A stretch of 64,000 nt of DNA from Azorinus chamasolen (lineage: Eukaryota > Mollusca > Bivalvia > Cardiida > Solecurtidae). Made by a program: the position numbers and the translations under genes. The stretch covers positions 25,332,449 through 25,396,448 of the forward strand of contig OY755241.1 of NCBI GenBank assembly GCA_963576725.1. Reading direction: 5' to 3'. A model generated the notes under the pieces. It saw only the letters and a list, made by a program, of their open reading frames with translations. It did not search any database and was not told the DNA's origin. Position 1 is the stretch's first letter. Each line of letters opens with the position of its first letter. Shown here piece by piece: positions 1-10,928 of the stretch.

Positions 1-186
1 AGAGGTCCAGATAAGAAGCGTAAATTAAAACATTTTCAAGAATAACTTTCCCCACAAAACCCTGTATTGTGACCACTCTTTAGAATCGTCTTTTCGAGAC
101 GATTCTAAAGAGTGGTCACAACACAGGGTTTAGTGGAGAAATGACGATGTTTGTATTTAAGTACGCACCTATGTATCTGTTGCCCT
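1..186 (-). mobile_element. Family A palindromic element, near full length
   Basis: Ends begin AGAGGTCCAGATAAGA on the left and finish in the inverse of a similar sequence on the right, like the copies at 31489-31668 and 56135-56300. The centre (57-131) is a near-perfect palindrome with TGTGACCACTCTTTAGAATC arms around a TTTTCG loop. The left end lies at the window edge, so the target duplication cannot be seen. No coding capacity. Confidence 0.7.
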
Positions 187-280
187 GATGTTTGTTTTTT
201 ATCAGTAACCTGCTTTATAAAACATCCAATTTTATTCATTGATTGGTTGCTTTAAAGGGGTTATTCTCTATATTTACAGT

Positions 281-526
281 TTAACACTTTCGGCGCAAAA
301 TTTCTAATTGTCGTCTGCAAACCAATTTTGTTAAATCATTCGGCAAAATAAAGAAATGAGATTAATATACGCAAATTTCATAAGAATAAAGCACAGATAT
401 ATAAATGGAGTTTGAGAAAAAAAGTGAAGTTCCTGATCAGTCGCCGCCTTGAAAAGGCGGCGTCTGATCTGAGACTGTACTATTTGTCGTGGGGCATTTT
501 TGCGACATTGGCGGTGCAGGGGTTAA
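281..526 (+). mobile_element. Family G TTAA element, complete
   Basis: Flanked by TTAA at 281-284 and 523-526. The ends read TTAACACTTTCGGCGC and GGCGGTGCAGGGGTTAA, forming imperfect inverted repeats. A palindrome at 421-486 carries GCCGCCTTGAAAAGGCGGC at its centre. A TTAA duplication next to CCC/GGG termini is the piggyBac superfamily pattern; the element is non-autonomous. Confidence 0.75.
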
Positions 527-550
527 CCTGTATCATTTGTAATACAAACT

Positions 551-735
551 TTAACTCTTTGAGTGCACTGTCATTTGCAAACAGTGTAGACGAAGATCAG
601 AAATCTCTTACAGGAACCCTCTGATTAGAATCTGCACTGTTTGTCATTAAAAATCCTTTAACAAAGTCCAGCCTTTCATGCTAATTAAGTGGGCTCTATA
701 GTTAGATACTAAACATTCAGCGTTGAAAGGGTTAA
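551..735 (+). mobile_element. Family H TTAA element
   Basis: TTAACTCTTT at 551 and GAAAGGGTTAA ending at 735 bound a degenerate palindrome (577-644) with CAAACAGTGTAGAC arms. Arm mismatches and a small internal gain show this is an old copy. Confidence 0.6.
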
Positions 736-882
736 ATCTGAAATGAAACTTTTATCAGATAAATGTAATTGGCATTTTGATTACTTGGGGGCATTCACGA
801 AAGTGAAATAAACGTAATGAATGTAACTTTTAGCAACACGTTATAACATAGTCCATAGCTCGTCGTATATAGAAAACTTGTC

Positions 883-1134
883 TTAACCCTTCGCTCGCTA
901 TTCACGTCAATATACCTACCTGTAAATAGTGAAGACCCAGATGAGACAGCTCCTGTATAGGAGCTGTCTCATCAGGGTCTGCACTATTTACAAATTGATT
1001 GTGCAACCAGTTCACTCCACAGCAGTGATTGCACAGTGAAATACGAATACACAGTGAAGGTATATGTAATTATACAACAGGGCATGGGTAAAGAAGGAGA
1101 AATGTATTTTAAAATTCAGCAAGCGAAGGGTTAA
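883..1134 (+). mobile_element. Family F TTAA element, complete
   Basis: 252 bp with a TTAA at each end. Inverted ends are TTAACCCTTCGCTCGCT and AGCAAGCGAAGGGTTAA. The palindrome at 922-991 has arms GTAAATAGTG...CACTATTTAC. Other copies at 34290, 43823 and 55147 are each 250 bp, so length is highly conserved. The right TTAA is shared with the next element. Confidence 0.85.
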
Positions 1135-1341
1135 TCCTTTACTCCGTGAATATTCATGGAAAAGATAATGACATTATGAATATTAACGGACACGGGAATG
1201 CTTGACCTTTACGGAAACTGTAGAATCATATTTATATTATTAAACAAATAGAGCAGAACCTGGTGAGACAACTCCTATGTGATCAGGGTCTACTCTGTTT
1301 ACAAAGGCGTAGAACGGCGTGTTTATAGAATAAAGCGTTAA
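1131..1341 (+). mobile_element. Family B2 TTAA element, degraded
   Basis: Starts TTAATCCTTTACTCCGTGAA, directly using the right TTAA of the F element, and ends near GCGTTAA. The palindrome (about 1251-1303) has lost part of its left arm. B2 copies carry ATGAATATTCATG on the long side. Confidence 0.65.
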
Positions 1342-1757
1342 GCGCTCATTCGTGTTTTGAACTCAGTCATGAGCAGTAAAAGCAGATGGTTGCTTAACCC
1401 ATTCCCTCATATTGACGCATTTTGACGACTCTGCAAAAGTCACTTTATGAAACCATTGTGATAAATAGAGCATTTGCCCCATTAGGAGCAAATGCTCTAT
1501 TTATCACAATGGTTTCAAACTACAAAATTCTAAAATTTCCCTTATCTCTAGTTAATGCTCCTTTTCGGTAGATTTATTCAAAGTGGTTGGATCTAAAAAT
1601 AGCCTAGGAGGGAATGGGTTAATGCCGGACAAGGGCAATGCATCACGCTCCTGTAGGAGCTTTCTGCATTACTTTTGACCTGCATTAAGCTACCACATGC
1701 CTTACATAGCCATACTTAGACATATGTTTATGGCCGCTTAAGACAGATTCTGCTGTA
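1340..1757. mobile_element. Family E (pogo/Tc1-like) element split by a D insertion
   Basis: Left part reads AGCAGATGGTTGC, then the D element, then the E palindrome resumes with TGCCGGACAAGGGC, GCTCCTGTAGGAGC and AAGCTACCACATGCC. The right end is GACAGATTCTGCTG followed by TA at 1758. The left TIR is not clear. The interrupting element sits exactly at the TTAA of the E motif GCTTAATGC. Confidence 0.65.
1394..1622 (+). mobile_element. Family D TTAA element nested in family E
   Basis: 229 bp from TTAACCCATTCCCTC to GAGGGAATGGGTTAA with 15-bp perfect inverted ends. The central palindrome (1448-1517) has arms TGAAACCATTGTGATAAA and a GAGCATTTGC core. Both flanks match the continuous sequence of other E elements, proving TTAA duplication. 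Confidence 0.85.
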
Positions 1758-1926
1758 TTTGGGAAAATGCAAACTTATCAGGACCCAAACTGAATGACAC
1801 ATATATAGGTTACGTCTTTGAAATAATTTTAAGAAGGTCTGCTTCGAAATACATGTACTGAATAAATAAGAGGATGTATTGTGTCCAACATTCTAGGGTG
1901 TTACAGGCGAAATGGTGATTACCTTT

Positions 1927-1988
1927 GTAAATAGTTTAGATCCAGATCAGACGTCGAGTAACTCGGCGTCTCACCAGGATTCAAACTG
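1927..1988. mobile_element. Family C palindrome
   Basis: GTAAATAGTTTAGATCCAGA pairs imperfectly with a right arm ending GGATTCAAACTG; the centre is CGAGTAACTCG. Outer TIRs are not recognisable here. Confidence 0.55.
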
Positions 1989-2173
1989 ATAATATTGCTG
2001 TTGGGAACTTTGAAAATGAATGGAAGGAAATGTTATGAAAACAAAATATATCTCTCTAGACTAAAGGTCAGCCAATCTTCGGCATATTGTATATCTGATT
2101 ATAAAATATATAAAACGTGACATAATGTCTGACCTACTGACAAAAGTAATTTGTATTTTGAAATAAAGAACGA

Positions 2174-2382
2174 TACAGGGAACCCTCTCTATAACGGCCA
2201 CCAAATTACATTAAGTATTGTTTGTTAAATGCAGGTGGCTGCTTAAAGCAAGGTGGAAGTAAAACAGAACGCTCCTACAGGAGCGTTCTGTTTTACTTTC
2301 ACCTTGCTTTAAGCAGCCACCTGCCCTAGATACCAACTATTTAACACACTTTAGTGGCCTTTATAGAGAGGTTTTACTATAC
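2174..2382. mobile_element. Family E element, complete
   Basis: TIR-like ends (CCCTCTCTATAACGGCCACC and CTTTATAGAGAGGTTTTACT) enclose a 94-bp near-perfect palindrome at 2231-2324: GCAGGTGGCTGCTTAAAGC arms, GAACGCTCCTACAGGAGCGTTC centre. A TA dinucleotide flanks the right end. Confidence 0.8.
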
Positions 2383-2406
2383 ATGTAGTTATATTTCTGT
2401 ATGCCA

Positions 2407-2626
2407 ACTCTTTCGCTACCAATAGCGAATCCTGTAATTACGTATGTAAATCATTTGCCTCAATATGAGACGCTGTACACGCTGGTGTCTCACCAGGGTT
2501 TACAACTTTTTGAAGTTATGGTTATGTTTTAGAGACAAATAGGAAGATAATTAAAAATACTAAAAATAGATTAAAGCTGAAGACAAATTTGGTAGACGAA
2601 AATACACTTGGCGACGAAAGAGTTAA
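2407..2626 (+). mobile_element. Family C TTAA element, diverged
   Basis: CTCTTTCGCTACCAATAGC on the left and GGCGACGAAAGAGTTAA on the right, with a decayed palindrome near 2440-2510 (GAGACGCTG...GGTGTCTC). The AGACGACAAA-type right flank is that of family C. Confidence 0.5.
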
Positions 2627-2778
2627 ATGTCACAGCCGGAATACGACACTGGTAACATATAAATAGTAAAATTCGATACTACGAACAGTAAAATTTCGAT
2701 GCTACGAACATGTATGTTGTAACGTGAACTTGGTACATATAACAACACTACCACAACACTGAACATAAATACAGATTA

Positions 2779-2982
2779 CAGTAAAATCTCTCTATACCGA
2801 CCACTAAATTGTATTAACTAGTTGGTATTTAGAGCAGGTGGCTGCTTAAAGCAAGGTGAAAGTAAAACAGAACGCTCCCATAGGAGCGTTCTGTTTTATT
2901 TTCACCTTGCTTTAAGCAGCCATCTGCCTTTAACACAAAACAATTGATGTAATCTAGTGGTCGTTATAGAGAGGTTTTACTG
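2779..2982. mobile_element. Family E element with TA duplication, complete
   Basis: TA at 2777-2778 and 2983-2984. TIRs CAGTAAAATCTCTCTAT and ATAGAGAGGTTTTACTG. Palindrome 2834-2927 has arms of about 46 nt with only a few mismatches. A TA target with CAG...CTG ends fits Tc1/mariner-pogo type transposition. Confidence 0.85.
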
Positions 2983-2985
2983 TAC

Positions 2986-3981
2986 ATCTTGGGTACACCA
3001 TATACATACAGCACAGAGAATCACTGCATACTGTTACTAGAAAACAGCACAGAGAATAACTGCATACTGATACTAGAATAAAGCACAGAGAACCACTGCA
3101 TACTGTTACTAGAATAAAGAACAGAGAACGACTGCATACTGATACTATAGAATACAGCACAGAAAACCTCTGCATACTTTTACTATAGAATACAGCACAG
3201 AGAATAACTGCATACTGTTACTATAGAATACAGCACAGAGAACCTCTGCTTACTTTTACTATAGAATACAGCACAGAGAATAACCGCATACTGTTACTAG
3301 AATACAGCACAGAGAACCACTGCACATTGTTACTAGAATACAGCACAGAAAACCACTGCATACTGATACTATAGAATACAGCACAGAGAACGACTGCATA
3401 CTGTTACTAGAATACAGCACAGAGAACCACTGCATACTGATACTATAGAATACAGCACAGAGAACCACTGCATACTGTTACTAGAATACAGCACAGAGAA
3501 CCACTGCATACTGTTACTAGAATACAGCACAGAGAATAACTGCATACTGTTACTAGAATACAGCACAGAGAACCACTGCATACTGTTACTATAGAATACA
3601 GCACAGAGAACGACTGCATACTGTTACTATAGAAAACAGCACATATAATAACTGCATACTGTTACTAGAATACAGCACAGAGAACCACTGCATACTGTTA
3701 CTATAGAAAACAGCACATATAATAACTGCATACTGTTACTAGAATACAGCACAGAGAACCACTGCATACTGTTACTAGAATACAGCACAGAGAACCTCTG
3801 CATATGGTTACTATAGAATACAGCACAGAAAACCACTGCATACTGTTACTATAGAATACAGCACAGAGAACGACTGCATACTGTTACTAGAATACAGCAC
3901 AGAGATCCACTGCATACTGTTACTAGAATACAGCACAGAGAACGACTGCATACTGTTACAAGACCACAGCACAGAAAACTA
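2986..3981. repeat. 36/39-bp minisatellite, about 27 copies
   Basis: Unit ACTGCATACTGTTACTAGAA plus TACAGCACAGAGAACC; a 39-bp variant carries an extra TAT. The array abuts the right end of the E element at 2779-2982. Short open frames on the - strand are products of the 3n period and are not called as genes. Confidence 0.9.
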
Positions 3982-4198
3982 ATACCCTAAACGACAATTA
4001 TAAATACTCACCCTATATCCATATTCAGTGCGGATCAGGGTTATATAGAAAATGACTACTCTGCATTTAAATATAATGAATGGTTATTCAAATTCAATAA
4101 ATGAAACAAAGAAAACAAAATAAATAAACAAACGAAGTATCACGGATAAGCCTTAACCATATTTTTAGGAGAACTAATATTTGGCGAAAAAATAAAAC

Positions 4199-4640
4199 TC
4201 CTGATCCCGGGGTTATAAAACGTGTTTGAGTCCAGACTCAGGCACAAACTGCTGTTTGGAAACCCAAATTGTATAGAATTTGATTAAACATGAATTCATT
4301 ACAAACAGTGTAGACCCACATCAAAGATTTCATACAGGCGCCCTTTGCCTTGGGTCTACAATTAAGGAATATATATAATAGTTTGTCTTTTCGTTATGTT
4401 ATGTATGGTGACTTTGTAACAAATATTGGCAATAAAATATGTTTAAACTAGAATATATATAGAATAGTTTTTTTGTTGCCGTGGAGGTATGAAAAAATAC
4501 AGCAAACCACAGCTCACCAAAAGTAATGAAAACAAAGAGTATTAAATTATGGTTTACTAAAGCCACGCATTTGAGTTCTAAAATTGAGTCCGGCTCTGAG
4601 TCTGGACTCAAAAACTTCGAGGCCTGTACTGCCATAGGGA
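4199..4640. mobile_element. Separated arms of a family I2 palindrome with an H fragment between
   Basis: GGTTATAAAACGTGTTTGAG and GAGTCCAGACTCAG near 4213-4242 are matched in inverse orientation by CTGAGTCTGGACTCAAA near 4597-4613. A degraded H palindrome (about 4300-4361, AAACAGTGTAGACCC...GGGTCTACA) lies between, suggesting an insertion between the arms. Confidence 0.45.
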
Positions 4641-5062
4641 CGTATCAGTGTTTTAAAATGATGGATACATGTTCTTAAAATTTAGTATGTGATATGTCCA
4701 CCATTTGCCCTAATCACAACCCTGTATCCGGATCGCATTTGTTTAGGTTTTCCAACTGTTTAAAACAATACTCTGCCAACACCGAATAAAAGATAGATTC
4801 CAACCAACGCACACGTGCCATACGAGCATCTTACCTGATTTCTAACAGTACGAGGGAAAATCCTAAGTCAGCCGATAATATGCCCATTTTTGATTATGTT
4901 TACATATTACTATGGTGTTTCAACTGAAAATTCAAAACCTGAGTACTTATAAATGTCGTCTAGTGTACTCGTACATTCTACAAAAAATATTTTGCCACGT
5001 CCCAAAATCCCGAGGTCGTACACCGTTGTAGATATTCAACTTTTCGATAATGATATAATGGC
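4641..5062. other. No gene or known repeat recognised
   Basis: AT-rich sequence with no convincing exon, palindrome or tandem structure. No open frame here resembles a protein family I know. Confidence 0.5.
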
Positions 5063-5510
5063 ATGACGTATATGTACTGTCCCCTAAATATGTACATGTA
5101 TATGTACTGTCCCCTAAATACGTATATGTACTGTCCCCTAAATATGTATATGTACTGTCCCCTAAATATGTATATGTGCTGTCCCCTAAATATGTATATG
5201 TACTGTCCCCTAAATACGTATATGTACTGTCCCCTAAATATGTATATGTACTGTCCCCTAAATATGTATATGTACTGTCCCCTAAATACGTATATGTACT
5301 GTCCCCTAAATATGTATATGTACTGCCCCTAAATACGTATATGTACTGTCTCCTAAATATGTATATGTACTGTCCCCTAAATACGTATATGTACTGTCCC
5401 CTAAATATGTATATGTACTGTCCCCTAAATACGTATATGTACTGTCCCCTAAATACGTATATGTACTTTCCCCTAAATATGTATATGTACTGTCCCCTAA
5501 ATATGTATGA
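5063..5510. repeat. 24-bp minisatellite, about 18 copies
   Basis: Unit TATGTACTGTCCCCTAAATA plus YGTA. The period is a multiple of three, so frames stay open on both strands (for example MYMYCPLN repeats) without evidence of coding. One unit has lost a base near 5327, shifting the frame. Confidence 0.92.
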
Positions 5511-5715
5511 TTCATGTTATCAGCAGCAATAAAACACCGTGCAGGTTTTTTTCCACTCTGAAAAATGTTTCAACAAAACATATCAGAACACCAAATGGTA
5601 AACACTTTTGAACCAACATATCGGCAGTGAAATCGTGAAATAATCACAATCCAATTGCTTGTATAAATACAAATGTATGACTTTTATTATACAGTCAAAC
5701 ATTGGATTAAAAGAG

Positions 5716-5892
<177 letters not shown>

Positions 5893-6094
5893 ATGAGCTC
5901 ACATCTGCCTTACATTCTTTTCACAAATGAGAAATGACATTAAAATCATACATGTATTTTAATAGAAACAATAAAATAAAACAATTTTACAAGACATTTG
6001 GATAAATAAAAGTATAACAATAAAGACATCGCATTTATCAAACAACGTATTTTAAATATGTATTGACTCAGATATGCATGTAAATAATTATCAT

Positions 6095-6167
6095 ACAGGA
6101 GCCGTCTGACCTAGTCTACTCTGTTTGCAAAGGAGTGAAAAGGTGTTTGTATGAGAAAAAGGGTAAA
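6095..6167. mobile_element. Right half of a B element
   Basis: CAGGAGCCGTCTGACC then CTACTCTGTTTGCAAAGG: one arm of the B palindrome with its 3' flank (AAAGGTGTTTGTATGA). The left arm is absent. Confidence 0.6.
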
Positions 6168-6352
6168 AGAGAGAGACAGAGAGATATAAAGACAGGGACA
6201 GGGAGAGAGACAGACGGACCGGCAGACAGACAGATAGAAAGTTAGACAGCGACAGACAGACATACAGACAGACAGACAGAGAGTCAGACAGATAGATACA
6301 TATAGAGATAGAGACAGACAAACAGAGTAAAGATACAGGGAAACAACGGGAC
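6163..6352. repeat. Degenerate GACA/GATA-rich simple repeat
   Basis: Interrupted GACAGA and CAGA tetranucleotide-like tract, adjacent to the truncated B element. Confidence 0.8.
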
Positions 6353-6582
6353 ACAGAGACTATATTTCAACTGCGGTAAATGTCCAATGTGAAAAAGGTA
6401 CCACTACCGCTAAAGGGCATATACATGTATGTACAAAAAAATGTATGAAACAGAAAAGTTCAAGCGTAGTAACAGTCCAAACGTAAACCCTGGCAATGCT
6501 GAAGTTTCAGCCTAGAATGTTCGTTTATTGTCTAACGGCGGAGTCTATTCAGTGTGGAAGGGTATATTTGGATTTTGATTGA

Positions 6583-6648
6583 CTAACAGTGCAGACCGTG
6601 ATCAGAGGGTTCCTATAGGAGCCCTCTGATCTGGGTCTACACTGTTTG
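6583..6648. mobile_element. Family H palindrome
   Basis: CTAACAGTGCAGACC arm pairs with GGGTCTACACTGTTTG; centre GGGTTCCTATAGGAGCCC. The flanks (CAGCATTGAAAAGG on the right) are those of family H, but the TTAA ends are eroded. Confidence 0.65.
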
Positions 6649-6821
6649 AGAATGTCAGCACTTTCGTTTCCAGCATTGAAAAGGTTTAAACCAGTTTTAA
6701 TTGCATCCCTGGCTGGACCATTAGCATTAAAAAAGTTTGACCGCTGCAACCACGGTGTCCTTTAGGATAGTGTACTTACAAATTAGCCCACATTATCTGG
6801 ATCAGGACCTGACCTAAATAT

Positions 6822-6887
6822 GCAAACAGCTTGGATCCAGATCAGATTCTGAATAACTCGGCGTCTCATCAGGATCCAAGCTGTTTG
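6822..6887. mobile_element. Family C palindrome
   Basis: GCAAACAGCTTGGATCCAG pairs with GGATCCAAGCTGTTTG; the left inner arm is partly scrambled. A further decayed C-like copy follows at about 7011-7075. Confidence 0.6.
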
Positions 6888-7079
6888 ACACTCGATCAAT
6901 AGTTAAATATATTGAAAACAAAGACAAAGACAATTTTAACATATCAGTATTTGAGCTGACATATATTTTTATTGCATGATAAGGGAGCACATGCATTTTC
7001 AAATATAATTACATAGTGTGGACACTGATCAAAGACCGAATTTTATCGGAGTCTTATCAGTATCCAAGCTAATTGATAT

Positions 7080-7494
7080 TATGCCATTGTGTCTTTGGTG
7101 ATTAGAGGAAATCAAACGGGTTTTTTACATTTTTGAAAACGATTAAAAGTCAAGCAGACCTGAATTTTAAAGGAAAACGAAGATTGTCGTCTGCTGCTGA
7201 ACGTTCTTACGAGCGTATTACTTAATGGAGGATGTTGCCTCTGGACGTGCAGACGTGGCTAGGAGCCAACTTAAAGTTCACTTGGAAATTGCCGTAGCAG
7301 GCTGGCGGTAGTCAGGAACGACAAGATGGGACTAACACAGCTCGTAACCTTAGTCTTCGGTAGGTCGTAAGTTCAAATCTTCAATAGGATATATATCATT
7401 AGCGCGGGGTGTCGTTATTGTATGTCGGTTTACCCGTCCCCTCTTTGAACACTTTATTAGTTACTGTATTTTTCCTTACCCAGATAACCCTCTT
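7080..7494. other. No gene; possible tRNA-derived fragment
   Basis: No exon seen. At about 7318-7392 an A-box-like CACAGCTCGTAACCTTAG and a B-box-like GTCGTAAGTTCAAATCT suggest a decayed tRNA-derived SINE, too diverged to call firmly. Confidence 0.3.
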
Positions 7495-8035
7495 CATTTT
7501 CCTCTCTTTCTGTCTCTGCCTGCCTCTCTGTCTGTCTCTCTGTATGTGTCCCTCTCTCGCTATGCCATTTGGCTATGTCCCTGTCTGACTCTGTCTCTAA
7601 CTGTCAGTCTCTGTGTATCTCTCTCTCTTTGTCTGTCTCTCATTGTAACTCTCTGCCTGTCTCTCCCTGTTGTGTGATTCTGTCGCTCCGTGTCTCTCTC
7701 TCTGTATCTGCATATCTCTACCATTCTTTTTATCTCTATGTGTCTGTTTGTATGAGTCTGTGTGTATGTCGGTGTGCCTTCCTGTGTGCGTCTACCTGTC
7801 TGTCTGTTTGTGTCTACTGTGTGTGTCTGTGTGTATGTTTTTGTCTATGTATGTCTGTCTGCGTGTGTATCTGTATGTGCGTATATGTGTATATATCTCT
7901 CTCTCCCTCTTCCTCCTTCCTTTCCAACCTCTCCCTCTCTATACCTCTGTCTGTCTATCGGTCTGTCTCTCTATATATACCTCTTTCTTACTCTCTTTTT
8001 CTCCCCCTAGCTCTCACTCACTCTCTCATTCTGAT
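7495..8035. repeat. Degenerate CTGT/CT-rich simple repeat
   Basis: About 540 bp of pyrimidine-rich TCTG, TCTC and TGTG motifs. Three overlapping Cys/Ser/Leu-rich open frames here reflect composition, not coding. Confidence 0.85.
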
Positions 8036-8208
8036 TACCTTACCTTTATCCGTTTCGTGTTCGTGTTCATGACATTTTGTTAAACACATACATATATTCT
8101 TGCCCTTAGTTCCTATTACTGTTTTTCATTTATTTTATCATTCGAGTTGCATTTATGTTTTATCTAATTTTCGTCTTCCTTTGTTCCTTCTGCATGTACT
8201 TCTAATTG

Positions 8209-8437
8209 ACATTTCTAATTGTCGTATGCAACCAAATTTTGTGAAATCTTTCGGTAAAATAAGGAAATGGAATAAATGAATACAGAATTTAAAGGAATAA
8301 ACCACAGATCTAGAACTGGAGATTGAGACAAAAAGTGAAGTCCCTGATCAGACGCCGCCTTTTCAAGGCGGCGTCTGATTTTGGACTGCACTATTTGCCG
8401 TCGTGCATTGTTTCGACATTGGCGGTGAAAGGATTAA
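8209..8437 (+). mobile_element. Family G TTAA element, left tip lost
   Basis: Begins at the family motif ATTTCTAATTGTCGT and ends GGCGGTGAAAGGATTAA. The palindrome at 8331-8396 is nearly perfect (CAGACGCCGCCTTTTCAAGG centre). Confidence 0.75.
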
Positions 8438-8493
8438 ATCAATTTTTAAAATACGCAGTAGAGAAATGGACGAATTAGGCCAGTTCTGATTAG

Positions 8494-8727
8494 TTAACCA
8501 TCTACCTGATTAATATTCATGAAATAAATAATTAATGTATGAATATGTATTACCTGGTGTTAGATAACGGTACATGAAAACATGATTATTTGATTTGAGC
8601 AGAAACTGTTTTATCAGATTACATAGAATTCCATAAGCAAACGGAACAGATCCCACAGGAGCCGTCTGATCTGGATCTACTCTATTTGCAAAGGCACGAG
8701 AAAGCATCTTATCAAGTACATGGTTAA
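8494..8727 (+). mobile_element. Family B2 TTAA element with palindrome deletion
   Basis: TTAACCATCTACCTG at 8494 and GTACATGGTTAA ending at 8727. The left palindrome arm has lost about 17 nt, leaving CGGAACAGATCCCACAGGAG next to an intact right arm. Confidence 0.7.
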
Positions 8728-8886
8728 TCCCTATTACGTGTTATATTTGACTAATCTAAAGGAAACAATACGAGGTTAATCCAAAATGATTTGGAGTAAA
8801 GATATATTGAGCTCAAGCTGTTGTTAAACGTTCACCTTAGTCAACGCATGTGTTCTGTCCTCTCGTGAAACTGTTTTTTAACAGAG

Positions 8887-9119
8887 TTAAAAGGAGGTAC
8901 CTCTTGACTCCATAAATACACACTTATACGCCTTTGCAAACAGAGAAGACCCAGATCAGACAGCTCCTATAGGAGCCGTCTGATCAGGGTCTGCTCTGCT
9001 TGCTAATGGAATAATATAGATCCAATTCTGGAGTTTCTACTATGGGCAAACTTTACCGTGTTCCCGTGTCATTATAACAATTAATCTAATTAATATGCAT
9101 GATGTTATTAATGGGTTAA
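8887..9119 (-). mobile_element. Family B2 TTAA element, complete, inverted
   Basis: TTAA at 8887-8890 and 9116-9119. Palindrome 8936-9003 (GCAAACAGAGAAGACCC to GGGTCTGCTCTGCTTGC) with centre GCTCCTATAGGAGC. One arm reads CAGCTCC where the other reads GGAGCCG, a one-sided change. Confidence 0.78.
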
Positions 9120-9162
9120 CCAGGACTCAGTTAAATATTAAGTGTTTACTGACAAGGAGTGA

Positions 9163-10622
9163 AATCATGTCTTGTACTCTGACAGCCATACTCTCAGTTT
9201 TGTGGTCCCTCTCGCTGACAGCCAAACCTATCTGTCTAGCGGTTCCGCTCTCTGGCAGTTATATTTTCCTTTTTTGTGCCCGCTCTGTGACAGCCATGCT
9301 GTTTGTCATGTGGACCCGCTGTCCGGCAGCCATATTGTTTGCCCTTTTGGCTCGCTCTCTGGTGGCAATATTATCTACCTCGTTAACCCGTTCTCTGACA
9401 GTCACACCGTTTGCCTAGTGGACCAGCTCTCTGGCAGTCATACCGTCTTCCTTTTGAACCAGCTCTCTGGCAGTTATACCGTCTACCATGTTGACCAGCT
9501 CCCTGACAGTCATACCGCTTGCCCTGTTGCCTAGCTCTCTGGCAGTCATACCGTCTGTCTTGTTGACCAGCTCTCTACCAGTCACATCGTATGTTTTGTG
9601 GACCATCTCTCCCGCAGTCACATCGTATGTCTTGTTGACCAGCTTTCTGCCAGTCACATCGTATGTTTTGGGGACCAACTCTCTGCCAGTCACATTGTAT
9701 GTTTTGGGGACCAGCTCTCTCGCAGTCACATCGTACGTCTTGTTGACACGCTCTCTCTGGCAGTCGCATCGTCTGCCGTGTGGACCAGCTCTCTGACAGT
9801 CATACCGTTCGCCTTGTAGATCCGCTCTGTGGTAGTCATACCGTCTGCATTGTTTACCAGCTCTCTGTCAGTCACATCGTCTGCCGTATTGACATCGTTA
9901 GTCTTGTGGACCAGCTCTATCGCAGTCATACCGTTTGTCTTGTTGACACGTTCTCTAGCAGTCGCGTCGTCTGTCGTGTGGACAAGTTGTCTGGCAGTCG
10001 CACCGTCTGTCGTGTGGACCAGCTCTCTGGCAATCACGTCGTCTGCCTTGTAGCCCCACTCTCTGGTAGGCATACCGTCTGCCTTATTGACCAACTCTCT
10101 AGTACACCCAATGTCATATCGTCAGCCTTGTTTACTAGCTCTCTGGCAGTGACATCGTTTGCTTTGTTGATCTACTCTCTGGCAGTCATACCGTCTGCCT
10201 TGTTTACCAGCTCTCTAGCAGTCAAACCGTCTGCCTTGTGGACCCGCTCTCTTACAGTCACATCGTCTGCCATGCTGACCCACTCTCTGACAGTCACGCC
10301 GCCTGTCCCGTGTCCCAGCTCTCTGGTAGTCACATCGTCTGCCTTGTGGACCAGTTCTCTGGCAGTCGAGTCGCCTGTCTTGTGGACCAGCTCTTTCGCA
10401 GTCATAGTGTTTGCCCTTTGAACCAGCTCTCTGGCAGTTATACTGCCTGTCTTGTGGGTCAGCTCTTTCGCAGTGATAGTTTCTGCCTTTTGATCCAGCT
10501 CTCTGGAAGTTATAATGTTTGTCTCGTGGACCAGCTCTCTGGCAGTTACGCTGTCTGTCTTGTGGGCCAGCTCTCTGGCAGTCGTATTGTCTGCCTTGTG
10601 GACAAGCTCTCTGGCGGCTATA
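9163..10622. repeat. 36-bp minisatellite, about 40 copies
   Basis: Consensus GACCAGCTCTCTGGCAGTCA plus YACCGTCTGCCTTGTK. The 36-bp period keeps long frames open on both strands (up to 213 codons on + and 158 on -), giving 12-residue repeats such as VDQLSGSHTVCL or ARELVHKTDGMT. No start context, splice sites or codon bias point to one frame. Unit variants are interspersed, as expected for an expanded minisatellite. Confidence 0.92.
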
Positions 10623-10678
10623 CCCATCGTAGGCTGCTGAGAAAGCACCTGTCAACTCAAGCCCAATGGTACACTGTA

Positions 10679-10882
10679 CAGTTGAACTCCTCTATTGCGA
10701 CAACTTAGCGAATAAACATGGGTGTCTTATAATCAGATGGTTGCTTAATACAGGGCAAAAGTAATGCAGAAAGCTCATAGAGGAGCTTTCTGTATTACTT
10801 TTGTCCTGCATTAAGCTACCACCTGCATATAGCACCCAGAATTATACCTCTTTTAGGTGGTCGTATCAGCGGGGTTTTACTG
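10679..10882. mobile_element. Family E element with TA duplication, complete
   Basis: TA at 10677-10678 and 10883-10884; ends CAGTTGAACTCCTCTATTGC and CAGCGGGGTTTTACTG. Palindrome 10733-10826 with AAAGCTCATAGAGGAGCTTT centre. Lies 57 bp after the 36-bp minisatellite. Confidence 0.82.
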
Positions 10883-10928
10883 TATTTAAACTCGCTTAAA
10901 AACACAGTTAACCGGTTCCAGTGCTCGT

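Noticed and set aside
883..1134. TTAACCC ends as telomere-like repeats
   Set aside because: Single occurrences with TTAA duplication and inverted partner; no tandem TTAGGG.
2954..3836. Cys/Ser-rich - strand frames as small secreted peptides
   Set aside because: They are reading frames of the 36/39-bp minisatellite.
5063..5532. MYMYCPLN repeat peptide
   Set aside because: Product of the 24-bp tandem array; the reverse strand is equally open.
7569..8083. Cys/Ser/Leu-rich frames of up to 167 codons
   Set aside because: CT/TG simple repeat composition, three overlapping frames equally open.
9172..10708. Long open frames (up to 213 codons) on both strands as repeat-protein genes
   Set aside because: They are explained by a 36-bp period without stops; several overlapping frames on both strands are equally open, with no splice or start signals.
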